Source of the DNA: Odoribacter sp. AF15-53 | GTDB taxonomy: Bacteria > Bacteroidota > Bacteroidia > Bacteroidales > Marinifilaceae | Length of the DNA: 64,000 nt | NCBI RefSeq assembly: GCF_003479425.1 | Contig: NZ_QUHC01000001.1 | Span: 186,001-250,000, forward strand | Direction of reading: 5' to 3' | Part shown: in pieces, positions 51,397 to 60,657 of the stretch | Position numbering within the stretch: position 1 is the first letter of the stretch | Layout: every line of letters starts with the position of its first letter | The notes under the pieces: generated by a model | Told to the model about the DNA's origin: nothing | The model's database searches: none | Seen by the model: only the letters and a program-made list of their open reading frames with translations | Position numbers and translations under genes: made by a program

Positions 51397-53001
51397 TTAT
51401 TCTTGCGATGAAAAATATCTCATTTGAAATCCTTCAAACCAGTTTGTTGAAGTATATTGAAAATGTTTAGTTTTTAAGATTTTTGTTTCTCTATCTTTAT
51501 TTTGAATCTTTGATTGCTTTTTATAATAATTCTTACTTTTGATTCGCCCTAGAAAATATGAGATAAAAGAGATTACAGATAAAGGACGCATTGGACAAAA
51601 GTGTGTTGTTTCGATTTTACTAACTTTCCTATTAATTTTTTCCATTAGAATTTTAGGGATAAGATAAAATCGACCAAAAGTCCATTTACTGCCAAGATAT
51701 TTGTACGGTATTCTTAAACCGGCTTCAATAACGGGAAATGTCCCGAAAACTTCGTATTGATTTCCATATATATTGAATGCAGAAATAAAAGAAGAAGAAA
51801 AGTAACCGGTATCTAGAAGTTGGAATATTCTTATAAAATCTCTGGGATCTTCGTGTTTTAATTTATAATGAATATATAAATTATTGAATTCATCGTATAA
51901 GCATTGTCTGAATCGCTCGAAGTATATCTCATCGGCTTGTATATATTTTCTTGCTTTGCATAAATAATCTTCAATTAATTCATTGTAATTGTTATAAGAA
52001 TATGCTGTATATAATTCTGTGCCGAAAGTTCCTCCGAATTCTAAAGTTCCTCGATTTTTACTTTGAAATAATTGTGTCATGGTTAGGTTCTCCCGAGGTG
52101 CCAGTCCATCAGTTATAAAATAGAAATCTTTTATTTGTCTTTGAGAATCAGTTTCATAAATTTTTAATGGAGAAGATAGAGCTTTTGCGACTTGTTGGGC
52201 TATCGTTTGATCCAAGGAAGAAATGTTTTTCTGTGTTGATATTCTTAGGTTAGTATTTGTGTAATACTTTTGAACTAAGACCGTTACTAGACGACTGTCG
52301 AAACCTCCCGTGATAGTCGTGTATATTTTTTCGTTTTGAAATTTGGAATGCCAAAGGGCATCTTGTAATGTGCTACGTGTGTATTTGTTGATTTCTTTTA
52401 GTGATTCTATTTTAGTATTGTCAATAGTTAATAGAATATCTCCAACTTGAATATCATTTGAATCAGTATTAATTTTTAGATACTCGTATGTGCGAAGTCG
52501 CTTAATTTGATTGTTAATTGTTGTTGAACCTAACCAAGTAGGATATAAACAATGCCTCATCGCTAAGAATTCAAATGCTTTATAATCATTTATTTCATTT
52601 TCTTGGTGGACATGTAAAACATCAAATGATGAACATACTGATTTTTCGTTAGCGGCGTAAAAAATATTTCTGGTTTGTAAAAAATCAGAAAACAAGTATA
52701 GTATATTTTCTTTATGTATGATAACTATGTATTGGCCTAATAACTTTTTTTTGATTTCATCAATTTGTTTTTCTTCAAAATTCGATAATAAATTTTGGAG
52801 ATACATTTCTATCGAATTATGGTATGTGTAAGCGTAGCCTAATACAGTGATACTATTGCCCTCTAGTTCGATATGGGTGGTCGTGTTATCATTATAGAAA
52901 ATATTAAAATCATTTGTGATACAACGTTTATTCGTGTATAACTTATCGAATTTTGAGATTATCATGTTCGAGTCTCCTGGTTTGTAGTAAAAATCAGCCA
53001 T
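51397..53001 (-). CDS. Asparagine-synthetase-like (PP-loop) protein of the polysaccharide locus
   Basis: The 534 residues have the two-part outline of asparagine synthetase B. The N-terminal part resembles the glutaminase fold (NSITVLGYAYTYHNSIEMYL, KKLLGQYIVIIHKENILYLFSDFLQTRNIFYA) but has no Cys at position 2, so it should not use glutamine. The C-terminal part has the ATP-pyrophosphatase loop TTITGGFDSRLVTVL (about 226-240, normally SGGxDS). Homologues in capsule loci are thought to activate a carboxylate and form an amide, for example on a uronic acid, using free ammonia or another amine. The UDP-HexNAc and UDP-glucuronate enzymes in this window make uronic acid substrates plausible. Function not proven. 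Confidence 0.75.
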   Translation of the reverse strand: MADFYYKPGDSNMIISKFDKLYTNKRCITNDFNIFYNDNTTTHIELEGNSITVLGYAYTYHNSIEMYLQNLLSNFEEKQIDEIKKKLLGQYIVIIHKENILYLFSDFLQTRNIFYAANEKSVCSSFDVLHVHQENEINDYKAFEFLAMRHCLYPTWLGSTTINNQIKRLRTYEYLKINTDSNDIQVGDILLTIDNTKIESLKEINKYTRSTLQDALWHSKFQNEKIYTTITGGFDSRLVTVLVQKYYTNTNLRISTQKNISSLDQTIAQQVAKALSSPLKIYETDSQRQIKDFYFITDGLAPRENLTMTQLFQSKNRGTLEFGGTFGTELYTAYSYNNYNELIEDYLCKARKYIQADEIYFERFRQCLYDEFNNLYIHYKLKHEDPRDFIRIFQLLDTGYFSSSFISAFNIYGNQYEVFGTFPVIEAGLRIPYKYLGSKWTFGRFYLIPKILMEKINRKVSKIETTHFCPMRPLSVISFISYFLGRIKSKNYYKKQSKIQNKDRETKILKTKHFQYTSTNWFEGFQMRYFSSQE

Positions 53002-53010
53002 TTTATTGAA

Positions 53011-53982
53011 TTATATTGATGAATTGATTTTTTTAGACATCCTTTCTAGTACTTGAAAGGAAATGAAAGATTTGAACAATAAGATTCCTATTGTTTTATA
53101 TGTGATATATTTTTTGTATTTGCTTAAGCATAGCCTTGTAATTTTTAGTCGTTCTTTGAAAGGAATATGACAGCTATTTCTAACTGCTGCATTTAGCATT
53201 CTAGCCACATGAGAATGAATCAATGAAGCGTCTTTTGGGTGTTGATGTGAATATAAATTTAATTCGTTTGCAATAGTAAAATATCCTTGAATATTTTTCA
53301 TCGAAAACTTGCTTGTAACAATTGAGTTATGCCTGACACGTCTTTTGAAAAAAGTTCGTTTAATGTAGTTTATGCGAGATGCTTCTAAGTAAAGTAATGC
53401 AGTGTATAATTCATCTTCATGTAAGATGTTTGGATAAAATTGAATCTGGTGTTGTTGGATGAAACTTAATTTGACAAAGCTAAGACAAGCAGAAGAACGA
53501 TAATTCCATGTATCATCTTGAATCTTTAGTAATTCTATACCGTTCCATATTTTATCTTCAATGTTCAAATTACGTTGATATTGGTATTCTCTTAGTGGAA
53601 TATGATCATCATAAAAACTTTCTGCATCGAAAAAGACGAAATCTAATTGTTCGGCAATACACTTTTGATAGCATATTTTTAACGTGTCGGATTCTAATAG
53701 ATCATCACTATCCATAAAATAAATAAATTCTCCTTTTGCTCTTTTTATGCCGTTGTTTCTTGTGACGGATAATCCTTGATTAGCTTGGCTATAGACATTT
53801 ATTCTTTGATCTTTTTTGGCTAAAAGATTAATCATGGCGAGACTGTTGTCTGTAGAACCATCATTAATGATGATAATTTCAATGTCTTGGAGTGTTTGTT
53901 GAACGATTGATTCTACCGTTTGTTGCACGTATTGTTCTGTATTGTAGACAGGTATGATGACACTAACTTTGGGATTATTCAT
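53011..53982 (-). CDS. Family 2 glycosyltransferase (EpsJ-like)
   Basis: The 323 residues open PKVSVIIPVYNTEQYVQQTVESIVQQTLQDIEIIIINDGSTDNS, with the conserved SANQGLSVTRNNGIKRAKGEFIYFMDSDDLLE (metal-binding DSDD). HEDELYTALLYLEA supplies the ED base. This is the common soluble capsule GT2 type with a C-terminal helical tail. It lies 9 bases upstream (in transcription) of the asparagine-synthetase-like gene, so the two are probably co-transcribed. Sugar unknown. Confidence 0.93.
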   Translation of the reverse strand: MNNPKVSVIIPVYNTEQYVQQTVESIVQQTLQDIEIIIINDGSTDNSLAMINLLAKKDQRINVYSQANQGLSVTRNNGIKRAKGEFIYFMDSDDLLESDTLKICYQKCIAEQLDFVFFDAESFYDDHIPLREYQYQRNLNIEDKIWNGIELLKIQDDTWNYRSSACLSFVKLSFIQQHQIQFYPNILHEDELYTALLYLEASRINYIKRTFFKRRVRHNSIVTSKFSMKNIQGYFTIANELNLYSHQHPKDASLIHSHVARMLNAAVRNSCHIPFKERLKITRLCLSKYKKYITYKTIGILLFKSFISFQVLERMSKKINSSI

Positions 53983-54032
53983 GTCGTAATAGGGTTTATA
54001 TATTTTGATGTGGTAGAGAATTTGTTTTAGAT

Positions 54033-54650
54033 TTACACTTTAACCCATTGTTGGAGTGAAAAATCGTATTGTTTGATGATTTTTCCAGGATTACCAGCTA
54101 CAACTGTATAAGCTGGAACATTTTGAACAATAATACTACCTGCTGCGATGACTGAGTGTTTTCCAATTGAAACGCCTGCAAGAATAACAGAGTTTGCACC
54201 AATCCAAACATCATCTTCAATAATAATTTCAAAAGTCGTTATCCCTTGTGAAATAATAATCTTATTTGGATCTGTATAATTATGATTGAGTCCAGAAACC
54301 GTGATATTTTGTGCGAGATTAACATTATTACCAATTGATACGGGACCAATTATTGTATTACCTAGACCAATACGGCTGCATGAGCCTATCGTGATCGCTC
54401 CAACCATATTATTGATAGTTGAAAAACTTTCAATGACGGATTTTGCTCCCAATTCGAAAGAATTGAAAGGAACAATATCTTTTCGTACATTTTTATATAT
54501 AACAGATTGATGACCTTTTTTTATATATGCGAATTGAAATAATCGAATCCATAGCCTGGGGCGTGTTTTTATTGGATGAATAATTAGATTAAGAATGAAT
54601 TGTTTTAAGTGAGGATTGGATTTAATCTTTTCTTTTATACTATAATTCAT
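54033..54650 (-). CDS. Left-handed beta-helix (hexapeptide) O-acetyltransferase
   Basis: The 205 residues have a helical N-terminus followed by hexapeptide repeats ([LIV]-G-x-x-x-x) from about residue 80: [86 protein letters not shown]. The catalytic His lies in SGLNHNY. This is the WbbJ/NodL group, which uses acetyl-CoA to acetylate sugars. It is likely to modify the exopolysaccharide repeat unit in the cytoplasm. It is upstream of the GT2 gene in the same direction. Confidence 0.9.
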   Translation of the reverse strand: MNYSIKEKIKSNPHLKQFILNLIIHPIKTRPRLWIRLFQFAYIKKGHQSVIYKNVRKDIVPFNSFELGAKSVIESFSTINNMVGAITIGSCSRIGLGNTIIGPVSIGNNVNLAQNITVSGLNHNYTDPNKIIISQGITTFEIIIEDDVWIGANSVILAGVSIGKHSVIAAGSIIVQNVPAYTVVAGNPGKIIKQYDFSLQQWVKV

Positions 54651-54719
54651 GATGTTTTGATATTTTTTTTACAAATGCAAATGATGTGATACAATGTAAC
54701 CTATATTGGATACTTAATG

Positions 54720-54727
54720 CAAATGTA
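54720..54727 (-). promoter_or_regulatory. -7 element (TACATTTG, minus strand) for the acetyltransferase operon
   Basis: The plus strand reads CAAATGTA, 70 bases upstream of the start codon at 54650. Confidence 0.5.
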
Positions 54728-54799
54728 ATAATAATCTGGTAAGATTTGGAATGAGTTTTATTATTGTGTAGCTTTATAGCCTATATTGAGGATGAATGC

Positions 54800-55879
54800 A
54801 TGGAAAATAAATTTGAAGTTATAGATTTTTTGCGTGTAATTTTAATTATTTTTGTTGTTACCTTACATGCTTATACTACGACTGGATCTGTAGAATGGCT
54901 TAATAATGGATATCCTGTATATAAATTTGTTACTTATAATTTCGCTTTATTAGCTGGTTATATTGCTGTTCCTTTTTTCTTTTTTATCTCAGGATTCCTT
55001 TTTTTCTATTCTTCCCGTGGAAAAATTTCTTATAGGAAGAAATGGGAGAAAAGGATTTATACATTATTATTTCCTTATATGGTTTGGAATTTTGTAACGA
55101 TAGTCTTGTTCTTTTTTTTACAGAATATCATAACTGAGGGGTATTTTTCAGGAGACCATAAGTTCGTGGTGGATTTTTCATGTATTGATTTTTTACGTGC
55201 TTTTTGGGATTGTGGACATTGGCTAGGAGGAGATGGAACACCAATATTATCAGTATTGTGGTATGTCCGAAATTTAATAATATTGTCATTATTAACTCCC
55301 GTAATGTGGTATTTAAATTCAAAGTTAAGATTTTTTTGGTTGATACCCATATTTCTAATTTGGTCACTTACACCTCGATTAGCGTTTACTTTATGTAGTG
55401 TTTTCTGGTTTGGAATTGGCACCTATTTCGGTTGTGCAAAAATAGATATTGATTTGTTTTTTTATAAAAATAGAGTATTCGAAATATTTTGTTTCATTAT
55501 ATTTTATGTCGCATATAATGTGCTGTTCTTTTATCATTTAGATTTTGTATTTGCAGTTTTTGTACAACGGGTATGTATTTTATTTGCAATACCTGTAATG
55601 TATGTGTGTATTTTTGTTGGGATAACTAAGTGGAGATGGAAAATACCACATCAATTGGTTAAAGCTGTTTTTTTTATTTTTGTTTTTCACTTTTTTGTGG
55701 TAATTGGTTTACGAAAATTGATGGTAAAGCTTTTTCCTAATGTGAGCGATATGGGAGCAGTATTATTATATTTTTTGTCAATAGTATTGACATTATTTAT
55801 TTCATTTGAAATTTATATATTATTACGGAGATTAATACCTAAAATTTTAGAATTTATTACAGGTGGACGAAGTCAATGA
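54800..55879 (+). CDS. Acyltransferase family 3 (OafA/WecH-like) membrane O-acetyltransferase
   Basis: About 359 residues and ten membrane helices. FEVIDFLRVILIIFVVTLHAYT carries the family's R/K-x10-H motif, and FFFISGFLFFYS is the second conserved block. Such enzymes transfer acetyl or succinyl groups to sugars across or at the inner membrane. The ATG at 54800 gives MENKFEVIDFLR, the normal family start; an in-frame TTG at 54764 adds residues not usual for the family. It is encoded opposite to its neighbours. Very T-rich coding sequence. Confidence 0.88.
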   Translation: MENKFEVIDFLRVILIIFVVTLHAYTTTGSVEWLNNGYPVYKFVTYNFALLAGYIAVPFFFFISGFLFFYSSRGKISYRKKWEKRIYTLLFPYMVWNFVTIVLFFFLQNIITEGYFSGDHKFVVDFSCIDFLRAFWDCGHWLGGDGTPILSVLWYVRNLIILSLLTPVMWYLNSKLRFFWLIPIFLIWSLTPRLAFTLCSVFWFGIGTYFGCAKIDIDLFFYKNRVFEIFCFIIFYVAYNVLFFYHLDFVFAVFVQRVCILFAIPVMYVCIFVGITKWRWKIPHQLVKAVFFIFVFHFFVVIGLRKLMVKLFPNVSDMGAVLLYFLSIVLTLFISFEIYILLRRLIPKILEFITGGRSQ

Positions 55880-56011
55880 AAAACGTGATTCCTGTAAAAA
55901 TTCCAAATAGAACGATATTGATAATAGTAGAACTTGAATCATCTACGCTCAACATATAGAAATAAAATAATTAGAGGAAACTGATAATGGAATATATTAT
56001 TACTCTTCGTT

Positions 56012-57133
56012 TTATTTTTTGAGTATAGATTGATATACTTTTAATAATTTTTCAGCCGAGTATTGCCAGGAAAATAGTTTTACTCTTTCTAGGCCGAATT
56101 CAATTTGTTGTTTTCTGTATAATTTATCTTTTTCTAGCTTTAATAATTGTGTTGCAATTGCATTTACATCCGTTGGATTGACAAGAATTGCTCTATCTCC
56201 TGCAATTTCCGGTATTGCAGATGTGTTGGATGTAATAACCGGAGTTCCGCATGCCATCGCTTCTAGAAGCGGGATGCCAAAACTTTCCCGTAATGATGTA
56301 TAAAGAAATGTTCTAGCTCCATTATAAATAGCTGGTAGGTCCGAGTGGGTGATATATCCGGGAGAATAAAGCATGGGCTTTATTTCTTCAATATCTTCTT
56401 GTTTGAGTATCTGATTAATAACTTCTTCTTTTAAGTCTGCGATTAATAAGGGCAATGGATTTACTGATTGTTTCACGTACATGCTATACGCTTTTAATGT
56501 ACGTGACGTATTCTTTTTTGGGTCAGTATTTCCAAGGAAGAATAAATATTCTTTAGACGGGATATATTTTTTTGTGATATTATACACATCTTTCATAGGG
56601 TGAAAGCGTTGGCTAAAGCCATTATGGATGGCAATAATTTGCTCCGTGGGTAAATGTAACGTCTCGCGTATACGATTACATTCGAATTGTGATACCGTGA
56701 TAATTTGTTTACATTTCTTTAATATACGGGGAACTACAAAACGTCGATAATACCAACCCATATTTTGGTATATGGATTTGTTGTTATGCGCTCTCTTTTC
56801 CAAAAAAATAATATCGTGTAATGTAAGAACAAGAGCTACCGGGCAAAATAAAGGTGCAGTGTTACTTGTACAATGTAGTATATCTGGTTTTATCTTCCTT
56901 ATTGCCATAGGTAGGGCTACTTGTTCCCATAAAGGATAGGAGGGGCATTTTATCTCTAAGATGTGAAAGTTGAGAGACTCTTTTAGACAGTGATCTTTTC
57001 CGGGAGCAACTAATATATAGTATTCATTTTCAAGATCATTTTTTTGTAGTTCTCGAATTGTTTCGAGAGCGACAAAGTCCATACCGTGTTTATTTATCCG
57101 GAAAATTCGTTGTGCTTCAATGGCTATTTTCAT
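56012..57133 (-). CDS. GT4-family glycosyltransferase
   Basis: About 373 residues starting MKIAIEAQRIFRINKHGMDFVALETI, the typical GT-B start. DILHCTSNTAPLF, LVLTLHDIIFLE, ITVSQFECNRIRETLHLP, AIHNGFSQRFHPM, EYLFFLGNTDPKKNTSRTLKAYSMYV and SLRESFGIPLLEAMACGTPVITSNTSAIPEIAGDRAILVNP follow. The last block is the complete ExFGxxxxEAMA motif of retaining GT4 enzymes (mannosyl- or glucosyltransferase-like). An ATG 21 bases upstream (57154), directly after the stop of the preceding gene, is an alternative start. Confidence 0.93.
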   Translation of the reverse strand: MKIAIEAQRIFRINKHGMDFVALETIRELQKNDLENEYYILVAPGKDHCLKESLNFHILEIKCPSYPLWEQVALPMAIRKIKPDILHCTSNTAPLFCPVALVLTLHDIIFLEKRAHNNKSIYQNMGWYYRRFVVPRILKKCKQIITVSQFECNRIRETLHLPTEQIIAIHNGFSQRFHPMKDVYNITKKYIPSKEYLFFLGNTDPKKNTSRTLKAYSMYVKQSVNPLPLLIADLKEEVINQILKQEDIEEIKPMLYSPGYITHSDLPAIYNGARTFLYTSLRESFGIPLLEAMACGTPVITSNTSAIPEIAGDRAILVNPTDVNAIATQLLKLEKDKLYRKQQIEFGLERVKLFSWQYSAEKLLKVYQSILKK

Positions 57134-57154
57134 CTGAATAATGGTATTATGCAT

Positions 57155-58333
57155 TTATATAGTTGATGTGCCGTTTTTTTCGGTACGTACAAATTTCTTA
57201 TTCATTCCTTTCATACGGAATAAATTGATAACCATCATTAAAAATAAAAGAGGTAATTTGTTAATTGATTTTTTGAATTGATCATCGACTAGTCTATCTG
57301 GAATTGCAAGACACAAAGTAATTCCCATGATGAAAAATAGTCCCCACCATTTTAAAGCAAGCGGCCAATCGACAATTTGCATGATACAGCCCATTACAAT
57401 AATTCCACCGAAAAGAATTAAACGTGGAGGTAACATCCACTGGATAAGTTTATCACAATAATCAACATTACCTGATAAAATTGAATGGGGAAGGTCTCGG
57501 AATACGGTTTTCCACTGGGCAAACTGTGTTGCTAACCATCTGCGTCGTTGATTATAAAATCCTTTTTCTCCTTGTGTTTTTTCATCATATACAAGGACAT
57601 CATCCAAATATTCAATGAATATGCCTTGTTTGAGCAATAAGATTTCTAATTCTTTGTCTTCACCTGCAGTAGATAGGTTCTTGACATTGTCGTAAAACCA
57701 TTGATAATTGAAAGCCATACCAGAACCAATAAGAGCGGAAGATACGCCTAACCTTACATGTCCACGGCGAAAAATTGAATTATTGACTTCTTCACTGAGA
57801 CCATCAAGGACTGCAATTTCTGTATTACGGTTCTTGGCAGTTCGATGTGCTTGTATTGCTTGTACTCCGGAATCGAACACATTATTTATTTCTTGTAAAA
57901 AATTAGGTTCGGTGATATTGTCTGCATCAAGAATGACGACAATATCGAATTGATTACGATCAAATTGTTTCATGGCAAAATTAAGTGCTTTCGCTTTAGA
58001 ACTATTGGGGTAGTCTACTTTTAGTAAGGTAATGGGGAGCTGCGATAAACTTTCATTCGTGCCATCTTGCATGTGATCAGAGATGACAATGATATTATAT
58101 AATTCTTTTGGATAGTCTTGTTTCAAAAATGATTGAATGACAGATAGTATAACGACATCTTCTTTGTAAGCAGGAAATAATATTGCAAATCGGTGTTGTT
58201 TACGTGCTTTGGGATAATGTGATTTTTTTGTTCCTAGTGAGGCTATAGAATATATTAATGGATAGGCAACAGCTATACAAGCAAGAAGCCAACATATATA
58301 CTCAATTAAATAAAGTATTTCCTGTAAATTCAT
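57155..58333 (-). CDS. Membrane family 2 glycosyltransferase
   Basis: The 392 residues have an N-terminal membrane helix (YICWLLACIAVAYPLIYSIA), a GT2 domain (FAILFPAYKEDVVILSVIQSFL, IIVISDHMQDGTNESL, DIVVILDADNITEPNFL with DAD as the metal motif, GEDKELEILLLKQG, QRRRWLATQFAQW) and C-terminal helices (LILFGGIIVMGCIMQIV, WWGLFFIMGITLCLAI). The QRRRW motif places it with cellulose-synthase/NodC-like processive enzymes, though single-sugar transfer is also possible. The start overlaps the upstream GT2 gene by 32 bases. Confidence 0.9.
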   Translation of the reverse strand: MNLQEILYLIEYICWLLACIAVAYPLIYSIASLGTKKSHYPKARKQHRFAILFPAYKEDVVILSVIQSFLKQDYPKELYNIIVISDHMQDGTNESLSQLPITLLKVDYPNSSKAKALNFAMKQFDRNQFDIVVILDADNITEPNFLQEINNVFDSGVQAIQAHRTAKNRNTEIAVLDGLSEEVNNSIFRRGHVRLGVSSALIGSGMAFNYQWFYDNVKNLSTAGEDKELEILLLKQGIFIEYLDDVLVYDEKTQGEKGFYNQRRRWLATQFAQWKTVFRDLPHSILSGNVDYCDKLIQWMLPPRLILFGGIIVMGCIMQIVDWPLALKWWGLFFIMGITLCLAIPDRLVDDQFKKSINKLPLLFLMMVINLFRMKGMNKKFVRTEKNGTSTI

Positions 58334-59231
58334 ATCTTTTTCTTTTATGTTTTAGTAGAAAAAAATCTATACACCCTTTGAGAATAGCCTTTGTTTGTGA
58401 GATTTTTGCACGAAACAAAGTGACAATTATATTTTTTGAATTGGCAATAAAAAGTTGATAAAGTAAAGCGATAATTAAAGAGGCCCCTTTTCTATTTCGC
58501 CATGTATATAACAGGCGATTTCGGGTGAGATAATATGTTTTTAAAGAACTGCTTTTTCCCGTGCTACAACTTTCTTTATGGTATATTGTACAATAGGGGT
58601 TATACCATAGTTGGTAACCATGACGAATCATACTACTGCACCAATCCATTTCTTCATAATACAAAAAATATATTTCGGGCATGAGACCGATATCTTTGAT
58701 TACTTCTCGTTTTATCATCATCGCTGCACCATGTAAAAAGTTCGTTGGTTGTGGAATGTTATATTGTCCATGGTCTGTTTCATTAAAACCAATAGCGTGA
58801 TTACGTAATGTGTATTTACTCAAAGTTGTAAAACCTGCAAATTGTATGTTTCTAGGAGATGTTGCAAATTTTATTTTTGGACTTACTGCTGCAATACGAG
58901 GAGATTGGTCCAATGTTTCATATAAATGAACGAGACTGTCATCAGAGATGATTGTATCATTGTTTAATAGAAAAAGGTATTTTCCCACCGCCACTTGGAT
59001 CCCTAGATTATTTCCACCGGAAAAGCCTAGATTTTTTTCACTACGAATAGTACGAATATTTGGGTATCGTTTTTGTAGTACTTCTGCTTCATTTTGTAAA
59101 GAACCATTATCCACGACAATAAACTCGTATGAACATTTTTGAGGATGTTTTTTTAACGATTCTATTAATTCACAAGTTTCTAATAATCCGTTATAATTGA
59201 CTGTAATAATAGAGATATCAATTGATTTCAT
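58302..59231 (-). CDS. Family 2 glycosyltransferase, rhamnosyltransferase-like
   Basis: The 309 residues open IDISIITVNYNGLLETCELIESL and contain FIVVDNGSLQNEAEVL, RSEKNLGFSGGNNLGIQVAVGKYLFLLNNDTIIS, FLHGAAMMIKREVIKDIG and YYEEMDWCSSMIRHGY. NLGFSGGNNxG and LNNDT are typical of the WbbL/rhamnosyltransferase branch. dTDP-L-rhamnose from the rml genes is a plausible donor. It overlaps both neighbours (32 and 14 bases). Confidence 0.92.
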   Translation of the reverse strand: MKSIDISIITVNYNGLLETCELIESLKKHPQKCSYEFIVVDNGSLQNEAEVLQKRYPNIRTIRSEKNLGFSGGNNLGIQVAVGKYLFLLNNDTIISDDSLVHLYETLDQSPRIAAVSPKIKFATSPRNIQFAGFTTLSKYTLRNHAIGFNETDHGQYNIPQPTNFLHGAAMMIKREVIKDIGLMPEIYFLYYEEMDWCSSMIRHGYQLWYNPYCTIYHKESCSTGKSSSLKTYYLTRNRLLYTWRNRKGASLIIALLYQLFIANSKNIIVTLFRAKISQTKAILKGCIDFFLLKHKRKRYEFTGNTLFN

Positions 59232-60657
59232 TTTGAACTAGTTCTTTGTCATAGTATGGTGCAATAAATAAAAAGGCAAGTAAAATGCTTATCAATACTC
59301 CATTCGGGTATGTGGTAACGTCATTTACATAAGCGGCAACGAAAACACCAGATATCCCCGCAATGAAAGAATACATCATGTTTTTCAATTTCTTGTTTCG
59401 AATTGTGAACATTGCAATATATGAGGCTCTAATAAGAATAATGACTAATAATGTAAGATAAAGAGATAAGCCAATGATCCCTGTCTCTATCCAATACATG
59501 GTGAGAAGCGAATCAGGAGGTAATTCGGCCAGTTTGGTCTTTATTTCGAAGCGATTTGCTCGTCCTCCACTTAATCCTAGTCCTATACCGAAAGGCTTAT
59601 CTTTCATGAGAGGTTTCATCTTTTCTTTATTGATGTATCGAACTTGAAGCGATGCATCTTCTTTGTCAAAAGTAGAACGCATTCTACGAATTAATGCATT
59701 ACTATTACCAATGTGTGTCTGTGTTAAGAATAGTAATACTGTAATCAATACGCCTCCACTGAGAAGTGCATATCTAATATTTTTACATAGAGACACATAT
59801 ACGGCTAAACTGACAAATGGTATGATTACCGCACTTCGAGTTCCGGAAATCATTAGTCCATAGGCGGAAGCAATTGCTGCACTCCAAAATAGAAATTTAA
59901 CCCAGCGTGAAGAAACAAAAAATCCAGAGATGCTGAACACGGTAAGAGAAAATCCCATAGCGATTCCATAATTTGCAGCATCGGAAAAGAATGAAAAATA
60001 ACGTACCCCGTAATAGATAATGTGGGTTGTGGCACCTCCTTCGTTAAAAAGCCAGTAAAGTTCTGCTGTATCGAATCCATAATTTTTTTGCCAAAAGCCT
60101 TTTAATGCAGCTAAAATGGAAAGGATCGCCCAAATAATTAGCAACCATTGAAGATCTTTGAAACGAGTGAATAGAATAGGAATGAGAATCGCACAGAATA
60201 GAGGTAATAGTGCGTAACCTACAATGGCAATGAACCAAGCTTCTGTTGCGGCCCATGGATTGAAAAATTCAAATAAACAATAGATTAGCCATATTATCCA
60301 TGAAATAGTTAACAAATTGAGGCAACGTTTCCACTCGTAAGGTTGAAAAATATTTTTAAGTAAAAAAATAATACTGATACCTAAAGTAAGGCCAAGCATG
60401 ATCATTCCCGTTTTCATGGGGATATATCTACTGATTCCCATGATCAGGTAATTTGTAATGAAGAAAATGTAGAAATAATATTGTTTTTGGCTAATACCTG
60501 CTGAAAACAGAATTAAAGCAGGTAGGCAAGCGAAGATGAAAGCAGGGATAATACCTCCTTCCACCGTTAGCAAGTATATAGTATACAGGCTAATGATAAA
60601 TATAATTAGTATAATATATGAAAGACCGTGCCTAAACATTTTGTAACGGTTTATCAT
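59218..60657 (-). CDS. O-antigen ligase/polymerase-like (Wzy/WaaL fold) membrane protein
   Basis: The 479 residues have about twelve membrane helices and a periplasmic loop containing FGIGLGLSGGRANRFEIKTKLAELPPDSLLTMYWIETGIIGL. The pattern GIGLG...PDSLLTMYWIETGIIG resembles the Wzy_C domain of O-antigen ligases and polymerases (usually with a conserved His in this loop that is not obvious here). ISGTRSAVIIPFVSL is another family-like block. In this locus it is the probable repeat-unit polymerase. It overlaps the Wzz/BY-kinase-like gene by 26 bases and the next GT gene by 14. Confidence 0.82.
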   Translation of the reverse strand: MINRYKMFRHGLSYIILIIFIISLYTIYLLTVEGGIIPAFIFACLPALILFSAGISQKQYYFYIFFITNYLIMGISRYIPMKTGMIMLGLTLGISIIFLLKNIFQPYEWKRCLNLLTISWIIWLIYCLFEFFNPWAATEAWFIAIVGYALLPLFCAILIPILFTRFKDLQWLLIIWAILSILAALKGFWQKNYGFDTAELYWLFNEGGATTHIIYYGVRYFSFFSDAANYGIAMGFSLTVFSISGFFVSSRWVKFLFWSAAIASAYGLMISGTRSAVIIPFVSLAVYVSLCKNIRYALLSGGVLITVLLFLTQTHIGNSNALIRRMRSTFDKEDASLQVRYINKEKMKPLMKDKPFGIGLGLSGGRANRFEIKTKLAELPPDSLLTMYWIETGIIGLSLYLTLLVIILIRASYIAMFTIRNKKLKNMMYSFIAGISGVFVAAYVNDVTTYPNGVLISILLAFLFIAPYYDKELVQNEIN

